Under the pieces are notes generated by a model that saw only the letters and a program-made list of their open reading frames with translations, ran no database searches and was not told where the DNA came from. Below are positions 42,069-50,835 of a DNA stretch of 64,000 bases, piece by piece. Position numbers and translations under genes: made by a program. Position 1 is the first letter of the stretch, and the number at the start of each line of letters is the position of its first letter. The DNA comes from Leptotrichia sp. oral taxon 212 (lineage in GTDB: Bacteria; Fusobacteriota; Fusobacteriia; Fusobacteriales; Leptotrichiaceae). The DNA lies in the NCBI RefSeq assembly GCF_001274535.1, contig NZ_CP012410.1, positions 1,833,126 through 1,897,125 on the forward strand, given 5' to 3'.

Positions 42069-42448
42069 ATGGATATCAGAATTTTACGCTACTTTATAGC
42101 TATCGCAAAAGAGAAGAATATTACTAAAGCTGCACAAAGCCTTTATATTTTCCAACCAGCTTTACACAGCAGTTAAAAGAACTTGAAGAGAAACTTGGTA
42201 AAAGTCTTGAAAATTTTTCTCTAAAAATCAGTTACACCTTTCTTTATAACGCTACCCATTTTGTCAGAAAAAACACAAGACATGCAATATGTATAGATGG
42301 AATTATAAATACAGAAAATACTGATTTAAAGTTTATTCCTTTTTATCCGCCATTACAGTCTGAACTGAGCTTGATATGGCATAAAAACAGACAGCTTTCA
42401 AAAGCTGCCCAGAAGTTTCTTGATTTATGTAATGAAAAGTATAGATAA
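42069..42448 (+). pseudogene. LysR-family regulator relic
   Basis: Begins well (AAAGGG site, MDIRILRYFIAIAKEKNITKAAQSLY), the LysR winged-helix start, then frameshifts within QPALxxQLKELEEKLGK. After a large deletion it resumes as the C-terminal effector domain (FIPFYPPLQSELSLIWHKNR, then QLSKAAQKFLDLCNEKYR) to a TAA at 42446-42448. Only about 125 codons of an expected 290-300 remain. Confidence 0.85.
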
Positions 42449-42449
42449 T

Positions 42450-42812
42450 CTAATGATTTTTTAGATACTCATCAATGTAAAAATTAGCAAATTCTTCCAT
42501 TGAATCAAGAATAGGAGTCAGTCTCTTACCTTTCTCTGTCAAAAAATATTCAACTCTAGGAGGAACTTCAGGATAAACTTTTCTTCCCACGATACCGTCT
42601 TCTTCAAGTTCCCTTAACTGTTTAGTAAGTGAACCTTGAGAAATATTCGATAAAAACTTTTTAATTTCACTATATCTTCTGGCTTCATTTTTTAAAAACC
42701 AGATAATTGTTATTTTCCATTTTCCTGCAAAAATTTTTTGAGTATAATTTATTCTACATATTCTTCTATTCTTTTTTATATTTTCTATTTCAAATTTTTC
42801 AAAAATTTCCAT
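42450..42812 (-). CDS. HxlR-family winged-helix regulator
   Basis: 120 residues with the HxlR pattern: one or two cysteines near the N-terminus (RICRINYTQ), then FAGKWKITIIWFLKNEARRYSEIKKFL, ISQGSLTKQLRELEEDGIV and the wing YPEVPPRVEYFLTEKG. Members often sense aldehydes, quinones or redox state. The ATG at 42812 is 7 bases after AGGAGG. It is divergent from nitronate monooxygenase and so probably controls it. It ends 1 base after the LysR relic. Confidence 0.92.
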   Translation of the reverse strand: MEIFEKFEIENIKKNRRICRINYTQKIFAGKWKITIIWFLKNEARRYSEIKKFLSNISQGSLTKQLRELEEDGIVGRKVYPEVPPRVEYFLTEKGKRLTPILDSMEEFANFYIDEYLKNH

Positions 42813-42948
42813 TATAAAACCTCCTAATATCACAAGATTACATTTTTTAATACTATGTCATTTTTTATTGTCTACTTCAATATTTAGTGTAAATGTATTA
42901 TAATATTTTAAAACAAAAAAATCAATAAAAATTGAGAGGAGAATAATA
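42813..42948. promoter_or_regulatory. shared hxlR / nitronate monooxygenase control region
   Basis: A perfect -10 TATAAT on the plus strand at 42899-42904, with a poor -35 (TTCAAT, 17 bases upstream). An inverted-repeat operator is not obvious by eye. Confidence 0.45.
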
Positions 42949-43923
42949 ATGAAAAAAAATAGAATAACAGAAATTTTAGGAATCAAATATCCGATAATAC
43001 AAGGACCAATGGCATGGCTGACAGATGCAAAATTGGTAGCTGCAGTGAGTAATGCCGGTGGACTAGGAATTTTAGGACCTTGTGCAGGTCAAACAACAAT
43101 GACGCCTTCTCCACAGGAAACAATGGAAAGAATGAGGGAAGAAATTAGAAAAACAAGAGAATTAACTGACAAACCTTTTGGTGTTGTTATTTTAGTCGAT
43201 ACTGATATGAGATTTACAGAACCGATATTAGATATGATAATTGAAGAAAAAGTTAATGTTGCATTGGTAAATGGGCTTGATGGAACGGATTATAACGGGA
43301 CTTTTAAAAGATTAAAAAATGCTGGAATAAAAATTGTTTTTAGACCCTTAGACCCAACTATTGAAAATGCTAGAATGGCAGAAAAACTAGGGGCTGATGT
43401 CTATGTAGCGACTGGATTTGATGAAGGTGGAACATTACCTGGAGCACAAATTGGAACTTTTTCGATAGTGCCGTTGATAGTGGATGCTGTAAAAAATATT
43501 CCTGTTATGGCTGCCGGAGGAATTTCTGATATACGTGGCGTCAGAGCTGCATTTGCACTTGGAGCTGAAGGAGTATTTCTTGGAACAAGATTTTTAGCTA
43601 CAGAAGAAGCAAGAACAGCACAGAACGTAAAAGAATTAATGCTAAAGACAACTGCTGAAGATTTACATATTTTTAGAACATTGCCTCACTTTTACAGATC
43701 TATTCCTACAAAACTATCGGCAAAATTAGTTGAAATGGATAAAAACGGTGCTACAAGAGAAGAACTGCTCTTAAAACAGGATAGAAGAAACAATATGAAA
43801 CTCGGAATGCTTGATGGGGATGAAAATGGATACATTTCGGTTGGTTTAGGAGTAAGTTTTATTAAGGAAATTAAATCTGTTAAAGAAGTTGTAAACGAGT
43901 TAATGGCTGATTTTATTGATTAA
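42949..43923 (+). CDS. nitronate monooxygenase family flavoprotein
   Basis: FMN enzyme of the NMO/2-nitropropane dioxygenase family that oxidises alkyl nitronates; FabK enoyl reductases share the fold. Motifs: GIKYPIIQGPMAWLTDAKLVAAVSNAGGLG at the N-terminus, GADVYVATGFDEGGTLP, VMAAGGISDIRGVRAAFALGAEGVFLGTRFLAT. 324 residues. GAGAGGAGA precedes the ATG. Divergent from an HxlR regulator. No fab genes are near, which favours a detoxifying role over fatty-acid synthesis. Confidence 0.9.
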   Translation: MKKNRITEILGIKYPIIQGPMAWLTDAKLVAAVSNAGGLGILGPCAGQTTMTPSPQETMERMREEIRKTRELTDKPFGVVILVDTDMRFTEPILDMIIEEKVNVALVNGLDGTDYNGTFKRLKNAGIKIVFRPLDPTIENARMAEKLGADVYVATGFDEGGTLPGAQIGTFSIVPLIVDAVKNIPVMAAGGISDIRGVRAAFALGAEGVFLGTRFLATEEARTAQNVKELMLKTTAEDLHIFRTLPHFYRSIPTKLSAKLVEMDKNGATREELLLKQDRRNNMKLGMLDGDENGYISVGLGVSFIKEIKSVKEVVNELMADFID

Positions 43924-43949
43924 GTATAATCTTTCTATACATTTTTGTA

Positions 43950-44015
43950 CTGACCAAAAAAAGTTGGACAAATTAATTTAACTAGTCAATAAGGATTGAC
44001 TTCTGTAAGAAGCGG
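43950..44015. mobile_element. possible end of an IS3/IS150-type element
   Basis: TGACCAAAAAAAGTTGGACA and the following bases resemble the terminal sequence of IS150-like elements. It stops where the IS256-type remnant begins. No transposase frame is left. Resemblance is from memory and needs a search. Confidence 0.3.
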
Positions 44016-44017
44016 GT

Positions 44018-44654
44018 GTGTACTAAATTTTGTGTAAACCTCTAAATAATGTATGATAAAATAACTATATAGTATTTGGAGGTTTTTATTATGGGTAAAA
44101 AGAAAATAGATAAGGAAATATTCAAGGCTTTAATTGAAGATTATGGAATTAAGGATACAGATGATATTAAAGATATGCTGAAGGATTTAATGTCAAGCAC
44201 AATTCAGACTATACTGGAAACTGAAATAGAACATGAGCCGGGATATGCCAAGAATTCTGTATCAGAAAAGAACACATCAATCTCAAGGAACGGATATTCT
44301 AAAAAGACTGTAAGACATTAATCTGGATATTCCAAAGGATAGGAATGCTGAATTCGAACCTCAAATGATAAGAAAGCTGATATATACAACAAATCCAATA
44401 GAAAGCCTGAACAGACAGTTAAGAAAATACACAAAGACAAAATCACTGTATCCGACAGATGAAGCATTAATGAAATCAGTATATTTAAGCTTAAAGGAAG
44501 CAACAAAGAAATGGACTGGAAGAATATCAGGCTGGGGAGAAATATATTCCCAGTTAAGCATATATTTTGAAGGAAGAATTTAAAAAACAGGATGATAAAA
44601 TTTACCATCCTGTACCATATATTATATTTTGAGTTTACACAAAATTATATACAC
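44018..44654 (+). mobile_element. internally deleted IS256-family insertion sequence
   Basis: 637 bases between 22-base imperfect terminal inverted repeats: GTGTACTAAATTTTGTGTAA at 44018 and its partner ending at 44654 (GTTTACACAAAATTATATAC...). Between them are the two ends of a Mutator/IS256-type transposase with the middle missing. No matching 8-9 base target duplication is seen at the flanks (AAGCGGGT and TCTCGAAT). It could be moved only by a transposase supplied elsewhere. Confidence 0.85.
44091..44583 (+). pseudogene. IS256-family transposase, internal deletion
   Basis: GGAGG then ATG at 44091 start MGKKKIDKEIFKALIEDYG and run to RNGYSKKTVRH, where a stop appears at 44319. The last part, from about 44352, is the C-terminus (RKLIYTTNPIESLNRQLRKY, then KWTGRISGWGEIYSQL). 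The TTNPIESLN/R motif identifies IS256-type enzymes. The DDE catalytic middle (about 250 residues) is deleted. Confidence 0.9.
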
Positions 44655-44678
44655 TCTCGAATCTTTATTTTTCCTTAA

Positions 44679-44766
44679 CGAATGACTGTTTTATATAAGT
44701 AAAATTTTAGTAAATGAATAAAATATAGTTTTTACATTATTTTTCAATTTTTTGAGACAACCTTTT
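44679..44766. repeat. half copy of the palindromic repeat
   Basis: AACGAATGACTGTTTTATAT and on through TTTTTCAATTTTTTGAGACA match the right arm of the 17919-18149 element (18060-18140) with few changes. The left arm is absent, replaced by the IS256-type remnant, which suggests the IS landed in or next to it. Confidence 0.75.
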
Positions 44767-44831
44767 CCAAATACTTCAGTAATAGTGGCATTCCTTTTTT
44801 TTATAATATTTATAATTTTCCAATATTTACA

Positions 44832-45167
44832 CTAGTTTTTCTTAACGAATTCCGATTTTAATTTCATTGCTCCAAATCCATCAATTTTACAATCAATATT
44901 ATGAATTCCGTCATCTATTAATCTGATATTTTTTACTTTTGTCCCCCTCTTCAGATCATTTGATGCACCTTTTACTTTTAAGTCTTTAATTATTGTAATA
45001 CTATCTCCATTTTGCAGAATATTTCCATTTGCATCCTTTACAACATTTTCTTCATTTTCACTACTTCTTTCCAGTGTCCACTCATAAAAACATTCCGGGC
45101 AGACTAACATACTTCCATCCTCGTATGTATATTCAGAGCCACACTTCGGGCATTTTGGCAAACTCAT
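44832..45167 (-). CDS. yjdM: YjdM/PhnA-family zinc-ribbon protein
   Basis: 111 residues. N-terminal zinc ribbon with two CxxC pairs ([21 protein letters not shown]) and the C-terminal SH3-like PhnA domain ([35 protein letters not shown]-type stretch). Despite the old PhnA name no phosphonate activity is established. AAAGGAAG precedes the ATG. It stands alone. Confidence 0.95.
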   Translation of the reverse strand: MSLPKCPKCGSEYTYEDGSMLVCPECFYEWTLERSSENEENVVKDANGNILQNGDSITIIKDLKVKGASNDLKRGTKVKNIRLIDDGIHNIDCKIDGFGAMKLKSEFVKKN

Positions 45168-45298
45168 CCATTACTTCCTTTCAATTTTTAAGATTTGCCA
45201 TTTATTATAACATTTCTTGCTTAATTTTTCTATTTGTTAATTATACTCAGATATGTTAATATAATTATAGAATCTATTAATGACAGGAGAGTGGTGTA

Positions 45299-46408
45299 AT
45301 GAGTTCAAGTAAAATCTTTGAAAAATATGTACTGAATAATGGGGTAGAAATTAAAAACAGGCTTGCAGTAGCTCCTATGACGCTATTCGTTGCCAATGAA
45401 GACGGTACTTTTTCAGATGAAGATTTTAGGTTTATGAGTAAACGTGGGGAAAATATAGGGATGTTCATAGTGGAAGCCACTTTGGTTGCTGATGGGGGAA
45501 AGGCATTCACAAGGCAGCCCGAAGCTATCAATGAAACACATTTACCAGCTTTAAAAAAAGTAGCAGAAATTTTACAGAAGCAGGGAACAAAAGCTATACT
45601 TCAGATACATCATGGAGGAAGGCTGGCAATTCCAGCAGTAAATACCAATGATATAACAGCTCCAAGCTATGATGAAGAAACAGGAGCAAAGGAAATGACA
45701 GTACAGGAAATCAGCAATCTTATAAAGGCATTTGGGAATGCTACAGATTTAGCTATTCAGGCAGGATTTGACGGAGTGGAAATTCATGGGGCAAACAGAT
45801 ATCTTATCCAGCAGTTTTATTCAGGAATAACTAACACAAGAACTGACGAATGGGGAGGAAGTATAGAAAAAAAAATGAAATTTCCTTTAGCTGTTATAGA
45901 TGAAGTAAATAAAGTTAAAAATAAACATAACGCCGATAAATTTATAATAGGATACCGTTTTTCACCTGAAGAACCAGGAGAAAATGGTTTGACAATGATT
46001 GAAACTTTTGCATTGATTGACGAGCTAATAAAAAAACCACTACAATATCTACATGTTTCGTTACCAGATTTCTATATAAATGCTTACCGTGGTGGAGATA
46101 GTGAAAAGCCTGCCATAAAACTGATTCATGATAGGATAAATGGAAAGCTTCCTTTAATTGGAGTTGGAAATCTTTATACTGCTGACCAGATAAATAAAGC
46201 TTTAAATACTGGATGGGCAGAATTTACAGCTCTTGGGAAAACTGCTATTATCAATCCTAATATTGGAACACTAATACGTGAAAACAGGGAAAATGAGATT
46301 GAGACTGAACTGGATCTGGATAGAAAAGATAAATATGATTTAGGTAACTTTTTATGGGAACGTGCCAAAGAAGAAAGTCCTTTATTGCCACCATTGAAGA
46401 AAAAATAA
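45299..46408 (+). CDS. NADH-dependent flavin oxidoreductase (old yellow enzyme family)
   Basis: FMN TIM-barrel ene-reductase, 369 residues. Motifs: NRLAVAPMTLFVANEDG, LQIHHGGRLA, FDGVEIHGANRYLIQQFYSG, TRTDEWGGSIEKKMKFPLAVID and LIGVGNLYTADQINKAL. It probably reduces electrophilic alkenes or quinones. GGAGAGTGGTG precedes the ATG. It is convergent with the sirtuin-macrodomain operon; old yellow enzymes occur in extended SirTM gene clusters of other bacteria (known from the literature on class M sirtuins), so the neighbourhood may be meaningful. Confidence 0.92.
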   Translation: MSSSKIFEKYVLNNGVEIKNRLAVAPMTLFVANEDGTFSDEDFRFMSKRGENIGMFIVEATLVADGGKAFTRQPEAINETHLPALKKVAEILQKQGTKAILQIHHGGRLAIPAVNTNDITAPSYDEETGAKEMTVQEISNLIKAFGNATDLAIQAGFDGVEIHGANRYLIQQFYSGITNTRTDEWGGSIEKKMKFPLAVIDEVNKVKNKHNADKFIIGYRFSPEEPGENGLTMIETFALIDELIKKPLQYLHVSLPDFYINAYRGGDSEKPAIKLIHDRINGKLPLIGVGNLYTADQINKALNTGWAEFTALGKTAIINPNIGTLIRENRENEIETELDLDRKDKYDLGNFLWERAKEESPLLPPLKKK

Positions 46409-46495
46409 CACAGTACAAATAAAACAAGCATTAAATAATGTTATGTTCAATAAAAAAATTTAAATTTTATGTATTTTCTTAAATATCAACAAAAT

Positions 46496-46556
46496 AAAAA
46501 GGATAAACTCTTTACTTATCCCAATATAGATTTAAGTATAGTTTATATCCTTTTTA
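46496..46556. terminator. two-way terminator between OYE and sirTM
   Basis: AAAAAGGATAAACT and AGTTTATATCCTTTTT form a stem with one bulge around a loop of about 30 bases; A and T runs on each side serve both strands. Confidence 0.75.
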
Positions 46557-46635
46557 CTTTTTGTTAATTTTAACAGATAAATACTGTATCTCCTTAATAT
46601 CTAAATGTTCCATTTAAGACTTTTGACGTTTTCTT

Positions 46636-47628
46636 CTATTCTTTTTGTATTCCCTTCAAAACTTCCCCAATATCCCCTTCTAAACAAATACTCCTTTCCT
46701 CAAGTTCATTTGGGCAAAATGCTTCCTGGTAATTTATACATACATAAACAGCTTTCGTATTTTCCATTACCATATACCAGAATGGATACTTAATAATTAC
46801 AGGTGTGTTTGCTCCAACTCCTAATTCTAAAAATAGTACATGCATATTTTCATGATTTTCAAGGAATTCTGAATATTTTTCAGCAGCCGTATACCATCCT
46901 TCATCTTCTACAAATGAACTGTCAGCCCGAAGATTAGTTGTCATATCTGAGCCGTCATCAGGGCATTTAGGAATTAATTCTGCTGGTATTCTCATAAGAA
47001 TTTCTCTACTTTCAGGAACGCCGAATACTCCATTTTCATCCTTCACAAATCCTTGTGCTTCCATCGCTTTCATTATCCATTCTTCATTATCATAGGTTTT
47101 CTGTATTTGTGGATTGACACTTTGAAATAAACCGTAATCCCCTTGCGTATAAAAAAGTCTCTTTTTATCAAATCCTGCCTTTTGAAATTGATGATCTACA
47201 TTTGTTGTAATAACAAAATAATCTTTATCTTTTAAAAATGAAAATAATTCATTATAGACAGGTTTTGGAGCTTTCACATAACGGTTAAAATATATATGTC
47301 TTGCCCACCAGGCCCAACGGATTTCATCATTTGGAAATGGATAAAATCCACCTGAATATATATCTCTAATTCCATATTCCTTTATAAAGTCAAAAAAATA
47401 TTTTTCAAATCTTTCTCCACTATATGTAAAACCTGCTGATGTCGACAGTCCTGCTCCTGCACCGATTACAACAGCATCTGCCTTTTGAATTTCATTTTTT
47501 AGAAGTTCTATACGCTCTTCCCTTGAACCTTTTCCTGAAGATACGTTTCTACCTAACATTCCTAATGCCTTCAATCCTTTTTGAATTGTTTCTAAATATC
47601 CATTTTTTTTATCGTAAGATTTCTTCAT
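46636..47628 (-). CDS. sirTM: class M sirtuin (SirTM), protein ADP-ribosyltransferase
   Basis: NAD-dependent Sir2-fold enzyme. The NAD motif is GAGAGLSTSAGFTYSG (56-71). The catalytic block is ITTNVDHQFQKAGF (N143, Q149) where deacetylase sirtuins have a histidine, and QGDYG follows (162-166). These changes mark the class M group, which ADP-ribosylates the lipoylated carrier GcvH-L in Staphylococcus and Streptococcus (known). The four-Cys zinc site of typical sirtuins is not kept; only IPKCP remains at the place. ATG 47628 follows AGAGGAGG and overlaps the macrodomain gene end by 20 bases, so both are co-translated. No gcvH-L or lipoate ligase gene is near. Confidence 0.92.
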   Translation of the reverse strand: MKKSYDKKNGYLETIQKGLKALGMLGRNVSSGKGSREERIELLKNEIQKADAVVIGAGAGLSTSAGFTYSGERFEKYFFDFIKEYGIRDIYSGGFYPFPNDEIRWAWWARHIYFNRYVKAPKPVYNELFSFLKDKDYFVITTNVDHQFQKAGFDKKRLFYTQGDYGLFQSVNPQIQKTYDNEEWIMKAMEAQGFVKDENGVFGVPESREILMRIPAELIPKCPDDGSDMTTNLRADSSFVEDEGWYTAAEKYSEFLENHENMHVLFLELGVGANTPVIIKYPFWYMVMENTKAVYVCINYQEAFCPNELEERSICLEGDIGEVLKGIQKE

Positions 47629-48415
47629 AATATTTTTTATCCTCCTCTTTAAAAACATTGAAAATTATTCGTTCTATAGCTTCCGGATGTTCCAAAGACC
47701 ATTTCTTAACTGTTTTTACAGCAATTTCTGCCGCCCTTTTATTTGGAAAACGGAATACCCCAGTTGAAATACAGCAAAATGACACACTTTTCAAATTATT
47801 TTCCATACACATATTTAAAACATTTGTATAGCAATCTGCCAATTCCTGCTCCAAATCTGCTGTAATCCTATTTCTTACTATCGGTCCGACTACATGAATT
47901 ACATTTTTTGCTGGAAGATTGTAAGCATCTGTAATCATAGGAACAGATATCGGCTGTTCATAATGACTTCCATATTTATTCCTTAATTCTTCCATTTTAT
48001 AACTGCACTCTTCCCTAAGCTGTATACCTGCATAAGTATGAATCTGATTATCAATGCACGTATGCATCGGTATAAAACATCCTAACATCTGGGAATTTGC
48101 CGCATTTACTATGGCATCCACTTCAAGCCTTGTAATATCTCCCTGCCAGATAGAAACATTCCCTCTAATTACGGGAATGTCTGAAAACTGTACAATACCT
48201 TTTTCTTTAGCACAGACAGATAAATATTCATCCTGCACCTTCAAAACTGAACCTGACATTTTCTTAGGCATACGCACATTCATCAAAGACCTTAAAAGAG
48301 ACCGTTTCCCATTTATATCTTCTGGAATTTCTATATTTTTATATTCAACAGAATCAGCTTTAAATTCTTCTAAAAGATAATCAAGCCTTTTCTCCTGCTC
48401 CTTATTCTTTTCCAT
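47609..48415 (-). CDS. SirTM-associated (zinc-type) macrodomain ADP-ribosyl hydrolase
   Basis: 268 residues. An N-terminal helical extension (1-75) leads into a macrodomain: IWQGDITRLEVDAIVNAANSQMLG, then a Cys-His-Cys set C113/H118/C120 in GCFIPMHTCIDNQIH, as in the zinc-dependent macrodomains linked to SirTM, then NVIHVVGPIV and SFCCISTGVFRFPNKRAAEIAV. It removes the ADP-ribose put on by the sirtuin (known for the S. aureus and S. pyogenes homologues). Second gene of an Rrf2-macrodomain-sirtuin operon. Confidence 0.94.
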   Translation of the reverse strand: MEKNKEQEKRLDYLLEEFKADSVEYKNIEIPEDINGKRSLLRSLMNVRMPKKMSGSVLKVQDEYLSVCAKEKGIVQFSDIPVIRGNVSIWQGDITRLEVDAIVNAANSQMLGCFIPMHTCIDNQIHTYAGIQLREECSYKMEELRNKYGSHYEQPISVPMITDAYNLPAKNVIHVVGPIVRNRITADLEQELADCYTNVLNMCMENNLKSVSFCCISTGVFRFPNKRAAEIAVKTVKKWSLEHPEAIERIIFNVFKEEDKKYYEEILR

Positions 48416-48495
48416 AACTCCATCTTCCTTTCATCTTTCATTCAAATAATTTCTATAAATTTTAGATTTTTTCCTCAATCCTGCTGTTTCTAAAC

Positions 48496-48936
48496 TTAAT
48501 CTTTTTTCCCCAGAAACTCCTGCATCTCATCTTTAAGATTTTCCAATGTGTATTTTTTCATTTCATTTTCCATAGCCTTCCGTATGTTTTCCAGTTTACT
48601 GTCAAGTAATGTATGAATATTTTTTCCCACAGGACATTTTGGATTTGGATTTTTATGAAAATTGAAAAGTTCACCATCCTCCAGCGGCTCAATTGCCACA
48701 TATACATCATAAAATGTTATTTCCTTTAGAGGTTTTGTCACTTCAATTCCTCCAGTTCCTCTTGCAACTGTTATCAATCCTGCACTTTTTAATTTTGTCA
48801 AAATTTTCCTTATAATAACAGGATTTGTATTTATACTTCCAGCAAGAAAATCACTTGTAATCCTGTACTCATCTTTAAATACTTCTACACATGTAAAAAT
48901 ATGTAGTGCTATCGTAAATCTGCTTGATATCTGCAT
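48496..48936 (-). CDS. Rrf2-family transcriptional regulator
   Basis: 146 residues with the Rrf2 winged helix: SSRFTIALHIFTCVEVF, ITSDFLAGSINTNPVIIRKILTKLKSAGLI and RGTGGIEVTKPLKEITFYDVYVAIEP. The effector loop has one cysteine (NPKCPVGKNIH) instead of the three that bind Fe-S clusters, which puts it closer to YwnA/HypR-like redox or electrophile sensors. AAAGGAG precedes the ATG. It leads the macrodomain-sirtuin genes (80-base gap) and is preceded by a palindrome over the promoter, so it very probably represses its own operon. Confidence 0.92.
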   Translation of the reverse strand: MQISSRFTIALHIFTCVEVFKDEYRITSDFLAGSINTNPVIIRKILTKLKSAGLITVARGTGGIEVTKPLKEITFYDVYVAIEPLEDGELFNFHKNPNPKCPVGKNIHTLLDSKLENIRKAMENEMKKYTLENLKDEMQEFLGKKD

Positions 48937-49075
48937 AATTTCATTCTCCTTTTTTTCTAAATTTTATTTTTTATAAATGTCTGTTTCAATTTTTAAAACT
49001 TCAAAAGCTTCGCTGACATTTCCTAAGACTTCTTATTTTTTAGTTGTAATATAAACGGTTACATCTTGTAAAATC

Positions 49076-49119
49076 ATAATACAATGTTTTTGATGTAATG
49101 TCAATAGTTACATCAAAAA
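49076..49119 (-). promoter_or_regulatory. promoter and palindromic operator of the Rrf2-macrodomain-sirTM operon
   Basis: Promoter TTGACA (49099-49104), 17 bases, TATTAT (49076-49081) on the minus strand. A perfect 12-bp inverted repeat TTTTTGATGTAA-N9-TTACATCAAAAA (49087-49119) covers the -35 box. A further TTACATC half-site lies at about 49060, just after the -10. This is the arrangement expected of a self-repressing regulator. Confidence 0.8.
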
Positions 49120-49129
49120 AATATAAATA

Positions 49130-49177
49130 AAAAACTTCTTTAATTAAAATTTTTTCTTAAATTTAAAGAAGTTTTTT
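49130..49177 (-). terminator. terminator after the 49221-49727 gene
   Basis: 14-bp stem AAAAACTTCTTTAA / TTAAAGAAGTTTTT with a T run on either strand. It separates the exported-protein gene from the rrf2 promoter. Confidence 0.85.
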
Positions 49178-49220
49178 ATAACTTTTTGTTACTTTTATTA
49201 TTTTAATCATACCTTTAAAC

Positions 49221-49727
49221 TTATAATCTATTTCCCAAGAAACCAGGTTTATATTCTTTAAGTTTTTTGTCCGCTTCCCTCATATCTGCATCATTTTCAT
49301 GAATTTTTCCATCTTCATCCACATATCTTACAATTTTTCCATTAGAATCAAAATAATATCTTGTTTCATAAATTCCAAGAACTTTAGGATTATCTGTCCA
49401 TATAACATGTTCTGTAGATATTAATTTACTATATATAAAGTAAACTCTATTATTTTTAATATAATATTCCCTGTATTCATTTCCTGTTTCAAAATAAAGG
49501 TGGCTCACTATTTTTTTCAGTATATTGCCTTTATAGTAATAGCTGACTTCTCCTACAGATCCATCATCTACTTCTTCCTTCCGTACTACCAATTTCTCTT
49601 TATCTGTTCTATCCTTTTCATTCCTTATTTCCTGTACTACAGAATTCTCCCTAGTTGCTGCATTCACAGCAATATTACATGAAAAAATACATAACATAAG
49701 CAATACAAAATTCATTATTTTTTTCAT
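49221..49727 (-). CDS. exported protein, unknown function
   Basis: Not recognised. 168 residues with an export signal (MKKIMNFVLLMLCIFSC); it could be lipidated at C17 (IFSC) or cut after VNAA. The rest is hydrophilic and rich in Tyr, Lys and Glu, with repeated YYYKGNILKKIVSH, YYIKNNRVYFIY and YYFDSNGKIVRYVDEDGK strands like the antiparallel repeats of MORN/YD-type proteins. Its leader resembles that of the broken lipoprotein gene at 41721-41931. Single gene with its own terminator. Confidence 0.75.
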   Translation of the reverse strand: MKKIMNFVLLMLCIFSCNIAVNAATRENSVVQEIRNEKDRTDKEKLVVRKEEVDDGSVGEVSYYYKGNILKKIVSHLYFETGNEYREYYIKNNRVYFIYSKLISTEHVIWTDNPKVLGIYETRYYFDSNGKIVRYVDEDGKIHENDADMREADKKLKEYKPGFLGNRL

Positions 49728-49794
49728 AACAGAACATCTCCTTTTTATTTAAATATTGAACATCATCAACCAATTTACAATTACCTTTTATTCG

Positions 49795-50784
49795 CTATTC
49801 TTCTTCAGGATAGGTCATTCCCCATTCCTTACGTAATTTTGTCATAATATCCATAACATCTATCGTATATTCCAGTTTCATTTTGTTGATTCCTGTTTTT
49901 ACAGACTCTTCCATATTCTGAAGTTCATACTGAAGGGCATTTGATGTCATTCCTGCTGTGATTTCTTCAACTTCACCAGTTTCCGTATAAACTATTTTAG
50001 CCTTATCAGCTCTTGGATATTCAGTGATTTCAATATATGCTTTTTCACATGCAATTACAACTCTTTTTGGCTGTTTTGAATGAAGTGTAAGTGCTATTGT
50101 TGACATCTGCTGTTCCTTGTTCATCATGATTATTCCCACCTGTTCATCTACTCCTGTTGGTGCATATTTTACCTGAGAAAGAACATTGTCAGGTTTTGAA
50201 GTCATAAACAGCCTTGTAATGGAAATAGCATAAACTCCTATATCAAGCAATGCACCTCCTGCGAGATTTCTATTGAAAAATCTGTTATTCATGTCATATT
50301 CCTTGTAACTTCCAAAATTGACCTGTATCATCTTTACATCGCCCAGCTTACCTGAATTTACAATTTCTGAAAGTTCAGTATAAAGTGGCATATTAAAAAT
50401 TGTCATTGCTTCCCCAAGAATAAGATCTTTTTCCTTTGCAATTTTTACTGCTTCTTCAAGTTCTTCACTATTTAGTGTAATTGATTTTTCACATAATACA
50501 TGCTTCCCATTTTTAAGTGCTTCAATCATAAATTTTATATGTGTGTTATGAGGTGTCGTAATGTAGATTATATCAGTTTCTTTGTCTGTAAACATATCTT
50601 CTATTTTGTCATAGACTTTTTGAACTCCGTATTTTTCTGCAAATTCCACAGCCTTTTCATGTGTCCTGTTTGCTACTGCATAAAGATTTTTTCCCATTTT
50701 TTCAAGTGCCTGTGTCATTTCATTTGCAATTATGCCTGTTCCCAGAACAGCCCATTTTAATTCTTTTTCTATCTTTTCTTCCAT
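49795..50784 (-). CDS. Gfo/Idh/MocA-family oxidoreductase
   Basis: NAD(P)-dependent dehydrogenase of a sugar, polyol or dihydrodiol, 329 residues. Rossmann start KWAVLGTGIIANEMTQAL, then ITTPHNTHIKFMIEALKNGKHVLCEKSITLN; the catalytic lysine is in CEKS (commonly EKP). The C-terminal domain has NRNLAGGALLDIGVYAISI. Substrate unknown. GAGGAGG lies 6 bases before the ATG. Nothing nearby suggests a pathway. Confidence 0.93.
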   Translation of the reverse strand: MEEKIEKELKWAVLGTGIIANEMTQALEKMGKNLYAVANRTHEKAVEFAEKYGVQKVYDKIEDMFTDKETDIIYITTPHNTHIKFMIEALKNGKHVLCEKSITLNSEELEEAVKIAKEKDLILGEAMTIFNMPLYTELSEIVNSGKLGDVKMIQVNFGSYKEYDMNNRFFNRNLAGGALLDIGVYAISITRLFMTSKPDNVLSQVKYAPTGVDEQVGIIMMNKEQQMSTIALTLHSKQPKRVVIACEKAYIEITEYPRADKAKIVYTETGEVEEITAGMTSNALQYELQNMEESVKTGINKMKLEYTIDVMDIMTKLRKEWGMTYPEEE

Positions 50785-50835
50785 AGTTATCCTCCTCGTA
50801 GCAAATGATATCTCTATTTCAATATAAAATTAATA

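Noticed and set aside
44010-44662. Target-site duplication around the IS256 derivative
   Set aside because: The 8 bases on each side (AAGCGGGT and TCTCGAAT) do not match.
45168-49220. GcvH-L or lipoate ligase gene near the sirtuin
   Set aside because: All frames between the recognised genes were read; none encodes a lipoyl carrier or ligase.
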